A DNA stretch of 64,000 bases, taken from Hemileia vastatrix. Lineage: Eukaryota; Basidiomycota; Pucciniomycetes; Pucciniales; Zaghouaniaceae. Shown in pieces: positions 57,601-64,000 of this stretch. Position 1 is the stretch's first letter. Every line of letters begins with the position of its first letter. Where the stretch lies: NCBI GenBank assembly GCA_030280995.1, contig JASXTE010000002.1:35049183-35113182 (forward strand), written 5' to 3'. Below the pieces are notes generated by a model that saw nothing but the letters and a program-made list of their open reading frames with translations, did no database searches and was not told the DNA's origin. Position numbers and translations under genes: made by a program.

Positions 57601-60051
57601 ATGAGTTCCTTGAAATGTCTTGGTCAATTTATGGTTTCATTTGAACCAACACCATCATATATGATATTACAATTATCAAAAAACCAAACGGAAAAGGCAA
57701 TGCTTCAGCGAGGTAGAAAAAGAGTTCATATTCTTTCTATGTTAGACACAAAGACTCTTAAAATTATTGGAGATCTTTCGGAAAAGCAAAGTGAACAAAT
57801 TGGACCGCTTCTTGGAGAAATTGGCGACTGTTCTCATCGGTTGAACTTTGAATCTGTGATGCAGCCGCAGCATAAAGCCTATTTTCAGAGCTACATAGTC
57901 AAACAGCAAAATGAAACATTGCAGCTGTGGTGCACTTTATTTGGAATCGAAAGGCATCTTAATGAAATAAAACAAAAATTTTATCTTGCTGGAATAAGTA
58001 TACTTGAAATCGATGATTACGACAGCAAAACATTTTACAATATTGCTTCTTATTGGTCAGAAATTGACTCATTTAGGATTGGACGAAATTTGATAACTCA
58101 AAATCAAATACTAGGAATAAAAACGGCATTAAAAACGCACCAACTTCAAGCAGTCAACTTTATGATTGATAACGAAAAATTTATGAAAGATAAACTGGAT
58201 AAGCTTTGGGAGCATGATGATAATAAATGGCTTCACAGTGTGTACCATCCTCGAAAACGAAATTATGAAAATATTGAACAACAATTTGGTGGATATGGGT
58301 CAATACTTGCAGATGACATGGGTTTAGGAAAAACACTATCGACACTTGCTCTGATAAGTGCAACACAAGAGCAAGCAATAAAATTTCAACAAAGATTGGA
58401 GCTTTTTGGTAAAAAACTAAGTTTTGCCACACTAATTATATGCCCATTATCTGTACTCTCGAACTGGGAAAATGAAATAAATCTTCATTTCAACCCTCGA
58501 TCTCTTCCATACCATGTATTTCATGGTCAGATTTGTGATAATTTACGAGAAGAAAAGCTCCAGCAAACTGCGATTGTACTTACCACTTATGAAACAGTCA
58601 GCCCTTCGACAATAACTAAGCAAATGGAAAAAAAGTTATCACTGATAAGTAACATTATATGGTATCGAATTGTTCTGGATGAAGCACAGTAAGTTATATA
58701 TGTAACTTGACACAAAAAATGATGTTAGGAGATTTAACAAGAAACAATAATTTATTATAGCTACATCAAAAATCCTCTAGCCAAAAGGACACAGAAGATT
58801 TTTAGTTTACTTTCCAAGCATCGACTATGTTTGACAGGAACACCATTACAAAACTCACCAGAAGATCTGCAGAGTTTAATTACTTTTCTTCAATTGGATG
58901 GATGGGATGAGGAGTCTCTTTGGAGAGAACAAATTACACCGAAACTGAAAGTTGGTTCACTGCAGGCAGTCAAAACTATCAACTACCTTATGAAGGTAGT
59001 CTGCTTACGGAGAATGAAGGATGTTGTGCTAAATCTCCCTAAAAAGGTTGAAGAAGGTATATTAGTGAGATTCGGAAGACACTGGCAAAAAAGACTGGAC
59101 AAACTACAGGAAGAATTTTACAAGCAATTTGGTCCAAATCGTGATCAAAAACAAACTTGGGATAATAGTGAATTTCTACGGCAACTAAAGGTTTTACAAC
59201 TATTTTGCAACCATCCAATGTATGAATTTAGAAAAGATGAACGGCCTGATAGGTATACATGGAGAGATTCGGCTAAGATATTACATCTCATTGAGCATGT
59301 GATGGAGTTTGTGCAAGGGCAAAGAGGCATAAAGGATCCCAAAGCAGTCATCTTTTCAGAATATGTGGACTTTTTAGAAATGTAAGTGACTAACTTAACA
59401 CTTTTTGATGAAGGAAAATTAAAGGAGTGATTATTTTCAAAAGGATTTCGAAAGCCCTAAAAGAGTATAACATTGGCTTTACAATGTATGTAGGTGATTT
59501 GAGTCGGAGGGCCCGAGATGAAAGTCTAAACAGGTTTAAAAACGATATCAATTGCTTTCTTCTTCTTGGCTCCATTAAGTCAGCAGGGATAGGTATTGAT
59601 TTAAAATGTGCACAAAATGTTTACATAATGGTATTTTAGCATATAATTTTCACTTAATACAAGAAATTCAACTGGGAACACTTATTAATTGAATGTTTTA
59701 TTATTGTGAATTTGTGCAGGAGCCAAGCTGGAATCCATCAATAGAATCCCAAGCTATTGATCGGCTTTTTCGAATGGGTCAAAAAAACAAGGTCTATGTC
59801 ATTAAATATTTTGTGAGAAAGAGTATTGAATTCAGTATGTACAACATTCAAAAAAAAAGGAGAAGTTAACTATGTATGTAAAATAAATTTTATATTGATG
59901 AAAAAATGAAAACTAATTATTTAAATTTTTATTTTCAAGGCTCAGTGTACCAAATAGTGGAGATGAACCATTTCAGCTTAAAAAGATGGTTCTTGATGAA
60001 TATCTGAATGAGTTGAAGAAGTTGGAGCAGTCAGTTGAAGAAGATTATTGA
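57601..60051 (+). CDS. SNF2-family ATPase/helicase-like protein of E2 (one A-run frameshift)
   Basis: Exons are 57601-58688, 58761-59381, 59444-59630, 59720-59873 and 59940-60051, about 720 residues. Motifs: DDMGLGKT, IICPLSVLSNW, TTYE, DEAH formed across intron 1, LTGTPLQN, VIFSEYVDFLEM, GSIKSAGIGIDL and DRLFRMGQ. Exons 2 and 3 have the same lengths as in E1 (621 and 187 nt). Exon 4 is 154 nt against 155 in E1: a run of 9 A at 59850-59858 lacks one A, which would end the protein early at 59868 instead of reaching the last exon. Apart from this it is open, better preserved than the E1 copy. It would act on chromatin or on transposition complexes in the nucleus. Confidence 0.88.
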
Positions 60052-60172
60052 TGTTTATTGGGTTGGAAATTTTCAACATTCTTTTTTCTTGATTATTGAG
60101 AGTAGCTAAATAATTATTATCATAGCAGTCAAGAGGTAAAGATTGAGGTACTGATTCCTGTCAAAGCCTAGA

Positions 60173-61113
60173 AGGTGGTAATGATACAGAATGTATCCTT
60201 TGTATCGAAACAAGATCTTTTAGTGGCAATGATGATGTTTTTGATTTTTAACTCATTTCATGGGACTTAAGATCGATATTTTGTGCTAGAATTGAAAATT
60301 CATCTGATCTCCATGATAGCGATACTTTACTTATTGACCCATCTTCATTGATTTCTGAGTCAGAGCAGCATTTGACATTAGTAAACAAATCTTTTGCTGT
60401 TGAACATATAGGAAGGGTCTTGAGAAAGTTTGTACGATGAACAGAGAGCTTCAAGAGATTATCAGCAAAGAACTCGAAAAAATATGAAAGATGTTAGACT
60501 GACTTTTTTACGTATCCTAGACCGAGACTTTTGAGCTTTTTTTTTTCTCCAAATGGTCTGGAGAATAGTGTCCAAGTCTAAGCATATTCTGTTGTCCAAG
60601 GAACCATCGATGGAGAACACCCATTTGATTAGCAAAGGAAATTGTGTTTGGATCGATAGGGTATGAAGCAAAAGCCATCATTTGGAAAGCATTGTCCCAA
60701 TGTTTGATAATAAGTTGAGCAAAGCACTGATTCCAGTGAGAGTGCCATTCCAGATTCCAAGCAAAATTACGACCTGGAAAGTTTGATGATTCAAGATCAT
60801 TGAGAAATGCTTCATAATATGAATGAGGAATCGTTTCTGTCACAACACTAGAGCCTGAAGCTAAACAAATCTGTACAGGGGATGTAATAGATTCATGTGT
60901 AATTAATGAGCATTTAAAAATCTGGTGATTTGTAGGAAAGAGTTTCCAAGATGTTGAAGTAGGAGATATTTGCATAAGAGTTCTACAAAAACTATGGATG
61001 CAGCGACAAAAAGGAGAATTAGAAGGAGGAAGAATTTCGGAAAATATTTTATTTATTTGACGATAGTTTCTGGGAGGTTTTCCAGCAGGAAAGTAAGACC
61101 AATAATCAGGCAT
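60173..61113 (-). pseudogene. P2 of E2, interrupted by two stops
   Basis: Exon 1 begins at 61113 and is open to about 60520, with the conserved core FPGRNFAWNLEWHSHWNQC ... IKHWDNAF ... YPIDPNTISFANQMGVLHRWFLG. The next exon, from about 60441, gives VHRTNFLKTLP and CCSDSEINEDGS. It meets a TAA at 60248-60250 and a TGA near 60173, beyond which similarity to E1 P2 continues (SLPLDCY). The intron borders are less clear than in E1. It is convergent with SNF2. Confidence 0.7.
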
Positions 61114-62980
61114 AATTTATAAAGAATTATGTATAATAAATGCTACAGTATGGAGGGGAGTCTAAGAGCGGAAATTATCTATCTTATATGATAGCTCCAA
61201 CAGTGACATGAAGATATTACAAAGAGGTTGCTAAAAACAACGAATATACACTCAGGAATAAGCCATAAAAACAATAGATCAAAAGGAATATAAATTAAAA
61301 AACTGAGTGTATTACATGAGATGAGTACTCATACATTGGAGGAAAGCATGGTTATCAAAGGAGTGTACTGAGAAAAAAAATATCGATCATTTTAATATGT
61401 AGCAGTAATGAGCATTCCCTGAAAGGGAAGTATAAAAACGAACAACATTAAGTAAATATAATTTACAAAATGACATTTTTCTGAAATAAATAATATTCTT
61501 TGTCTAAAAAATTCCACTCATAATTAAGATAGCAATTGAACAACCGGATGATAAAGAGATATCAAATATGCATGTACAAAACATATACTTGAAAAGAGTT
61601 AGTTGAAATTGTTTACATGAATTTTTTTTAAAAGACAAGGGCTTTATCTTTGCAAAAGGTAAGTAATTGAAAGATGTTTATGGGAATATTTCTGAATTAA
61701 TGCTTCTGAATGAACCAAAAAAACATCGGGCTATTAATTGCAATTGTCAAACCTAATGCAAGAGGTGAATTTTATCATTCACCCATAAAATAGTGCTTAC
61801 AAAAGAATATTCAGAAAAAATTTAAAGGATATCTAGAGGGTAATTTCTCTATATGCTAATTCTAGGTCTGGATGGAACTAGTTCCTATGATGAAAATGAT
61901 AATTCTGTTGTAGAATTAGAAGGCCATTATTTTAGTAATGGTAAAGTAAATAAAGTCATTTATGTAGCATTTGTTCAATTTTTTATTCCCACAGACCTAA
62001 AAAAAAACATAAAGTTAGTCACCTCACATGATGCCCCAAATCAATGAGGTGTACTCTATTTTTCGGCCGTAAAATAGAGTTCCCACCCAAGAATTGGAAG
62101 GAAAACTCATAAGATAAAAAAAAGTAATTATCAATGAACGTAAGTAATATCTCATAATAGAACTATTTTATATAATTTCATCAATAATGTCAAGATTATA
62201 ATGAGTTTCAAAATACATTAATTTACAGTTGTTTTAGAGGTTGAGCAAAATTTAATCACTAATACCAACTCAAAAAACATGGGTTAACTCATATCAGCTG
62301 CTTCCTCCCAGAAATTTCATCAATATATTTTCAGTAGGTAAGATGCAAGAAAAATTGAATATATTTGAAAAAAGGAGATAAGAGTAAAATGGGTAAAGGA
62401 ATAAAATATATACAATCAATTAGGAACAAAAAAGATTTGTGTTATTTTTCATATATTATTAATTTCAATATTTTATTACAAAAGGAATATAAATCCTTGA
62501 AATGATTTTTTCAATGATGATTATTATTATGTGATGGATTGATTATTCATTGAAACCTGTGCAAAACTAAAAATGTATGATTTTGGTACCATTTTAAGAT
62601 ATTAATATTTCTATAAATGATAATTCAATAAATTATTATAATAAATAAAATTATCTAACCATTATAAATTAAGATTAATAACACCAGATATCAAATAGTT
62701 TTGTTTTCATGGTAGAGATAGATGAATCCTTTCAAGTACTTAGAGGTGAAAATTTATTTTTTGATTAATCTCTTGATAAAAGTACATTCAAACATGGAAA
62801 TAAATTGGATAGTTTACTCTAATTTTTTGCATAAAATTTGTATTCATATTAGCAAGTATGCGAATGCAAATAATAATTATTTAGAAAATCTAGGACAAAC
62901 AAATTAGTTTCAACGTTGGTTTTTGAAATTGCCCTCCCAAACTTCAAATTCATTTTCCCAATTCTGAATATCCCTCATCA
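61114..62980. other. Divergent promoter region between P2 and Tnp2 of E2
   Basis: 1.87 kb of AT-rich DNA, longer than the 1.07 kb in E1. Two short open frames (61853-62047, 62722-62907) show no similarity to anything else here. One hairpin (62053-62080) stands out. Otherwise I see nothing. Confidence 0.5.
62053..62080. repeat. Hairpin ACTCTATTTT...AAAATAGAGT with CGGCCG centre
   Basis: Ten-bp arms flank T-CGGCCG-T. The arms and the CG-rich centre resemble the AACTCTGTTCTTCG/CGAAGAACAGAGTT hairpin of M1 and M2, suggesting a conserved internal site of this transposon family. Confidence 0.75.
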
Positions 62981-64000
62981 ATGCCATTTCAGCCAAAAAT
63001 TTGTGAATGTACAACATTAGGTTGTGCATTCAAGGTTCATCTAACGCCACTTGGAACCTACCGAACAGGAGTTATATATAAAACTGCAAAGTCTTACAAG
63101 AATCATCAAACCGAATGTGCAAAGAAAATTAATACAGACTGTATTAAAGATTCTATGTTGGAGGGAAATTCTGGCAGTTCATCTCAGGTATTTTCATTTT
63201 TTAAAATTGACAAAGGTTATATGTGGAGAGAATGTTTAGAGAATAAAATCTAAAACATTTATTTTTTAGTTACCGAATTCTTTAACTCCAAAGTTAACTG
63301 GCACTATTCTTGGCCAGTGTAGCATGGTAGCTGAGGAGAAGTATAGTCGATCAGTAATTTTACAGGCAGCGAATCTTTATTCATCGAAAAAACTCAGCTT
63401 AAGAGGATGTGAATCTTTCCTAAAAAACCAAATAAAAAATTTGAAAATTCTTGGTGATGATCGCTCATTGAACGTTGATGGAATCATTAAAAAAATTCCC
63501 CAGTCACTTGAAACGGTATTTCGTCGTCTTAAACTCTACCCGACACTTGTCACCAGGACATGCTGTGCTAAATGTTTTGCTCTTTATGAATTTGATCTGG
63601 ATGATCATCCTTCTATTAAAAAATGCACTCAAGTATTCATGTCATCATCGAAAAAATATGTGAAACAGTTACCAGAAAAAGAAAAGTCTCCGCAGTGTAA
63701 TAAAGATCTTTACACTAAATCTTACAAAGAAAAAAAAAATCATTTACAAGCCAAAAAAAATATTTCTATATAATGTGTTTGTTGATTGGATTTCGATGAA
63801 ATTGAAGCAGAAAGATTTTGATGAAGGGACTCAAAAGTGCAAATCTTTTAGAAGATCAGATTTTAATGTAATGGATGACATCTGGGAAGGGGAGATTTGG
63901 AAGAATTTCCCTGAAGATTCAAATGCTTCAGAGGATGGCTATTCTGCTTTTGCTTTGACTCCTGGCAATTTGGTGTTCAGCTTATACGTGGACTGGTTCC
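62981..64000 (+). CDS. tnp2: Tnp2-type transposase of E2, N-terminal part (frameshift in an A-run; runs off the window)
   Basis: Exon 1 is 62981-63187 and exon 2 starts at 63270 (GT-AG, phase 0). The N-terminus has a Cys/His motif CECTTLGC ... HQTEC that could bind zinc. Exon 2 gives SRSVILQAANLY and the CCAKCFALYEF motif, matching E1 closely. At 63763-63770 a run of 8 A ends the frame at 63773; with 7 A the frame continues as VFVDWISMKLKQ and on to LVFSLYVDWF at the window edge, where the catalytic core begins. So either the copy is frameshifted or the run is miscounted. Confidence 0.85.

Larger units (their letters stand above)
56672..64000 (+). mobile_element. E2: CACTA-type (Tnp2) transposon related to E1, left 7.3 kb only
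   Basis: It starts CACCACGCAATATTTGG followed by G and the palindrome GGACTTGCTAGCAAGTCC, inside the Gypsy2 reverse transcriptase. The gene order SNF2 (plus), P2 (minus), Tnp2 (plus) is the same as in E1 seen from its right end, but the sequence is clearly diverged. The end sequence matches M1 and M2. The right half, including any P4, gene X or dioxygenase, lies beyond the window. Confidence 0.88.

Noticed and set aside
61853..62047. 64-codon open frame between P2 and Tnp2 of E2
   Set aside because: No counterpart in E1, no similarity to other genes here, and no splice or context support.

Overview
The window looks like transposon-packed chromosome of a basidiomycete fungus, most likely a rust (Pucciniales). 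The clues are very AT-rich DNA, short GT-AG introns, a chromovirus-type Ty3/Gypsy element, Tnp2-type CACTA transposons and a TET/JBP-like dioxygenase; the exact taxon is inference. I see no ordinary host gene: nearly everything is mobile DNA nested in mobile DNA.

Layout. A long sequence called S appears twice. Copy A is in pieces: 1-4302, 32988-36343 and 46284-52453. Copy B is continuous at about 4651-21100, broken only by one small element. S holds about 8 kb without genes, a string of hairpins, a TET/JBP-like 2OG-Fe(II) dioxygenase gene, a five-exon gene of unknown function (gene X), and a 2 kb block of palindromes. Copy A is split at 4302/32988 by E1 (4303-32987), a 28.7 kb CACTA-type DNA transposon with 40-bp inverted ends (CACCACAG...CTGTGGTG) and a TAT target duplication. 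The empty site can be read in copy B at about 9800. E1 itself contains copy B, and it encodes an SNF2-type ATPase, a Tnp2 transposase and two related proteins of unknown function (P2 and P4). Copy A is split again at 36343/46284 by Gypsy1 (9.94 kb, two 814-bp LTRs, 5-bp target duplication) and at 52453 by Gypsy2 (1501-bp LTR, reverse orientation). Gypsy2 is in turn cut at 56671 by E2 (56672 to beyond 64000), a relative of E1 with the same order SNF2, P2, Tnp2. Two short non-autonomous elements (8736-9566 and 21111-21858) carry E2-type ends.

How the parts fit. Tnp2 should cut and join the CACCAC ends. SNF2, P2 and P4 travel with it and are probably accessory or regulatory. If S is a native part of E1, the whole is a giant transposon that also carries a TET/JBP-like DNA-base dioxygenase and gene X, and the window shows one copy nested in another. 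If not, S is a separate element that landed in E1. The roughly 350 bp just upstream of the window would decide this. Most copies are damaged by nonsense codons or by 1-2 base changes in A-homopolymers. The least damaged genes are P2 and Tnp2 in E1, SNF2 in E2 (one A-run defect) and SNF2 in E1 (one stop).

All exon structures, identities and counts are by eye; no searches were run.
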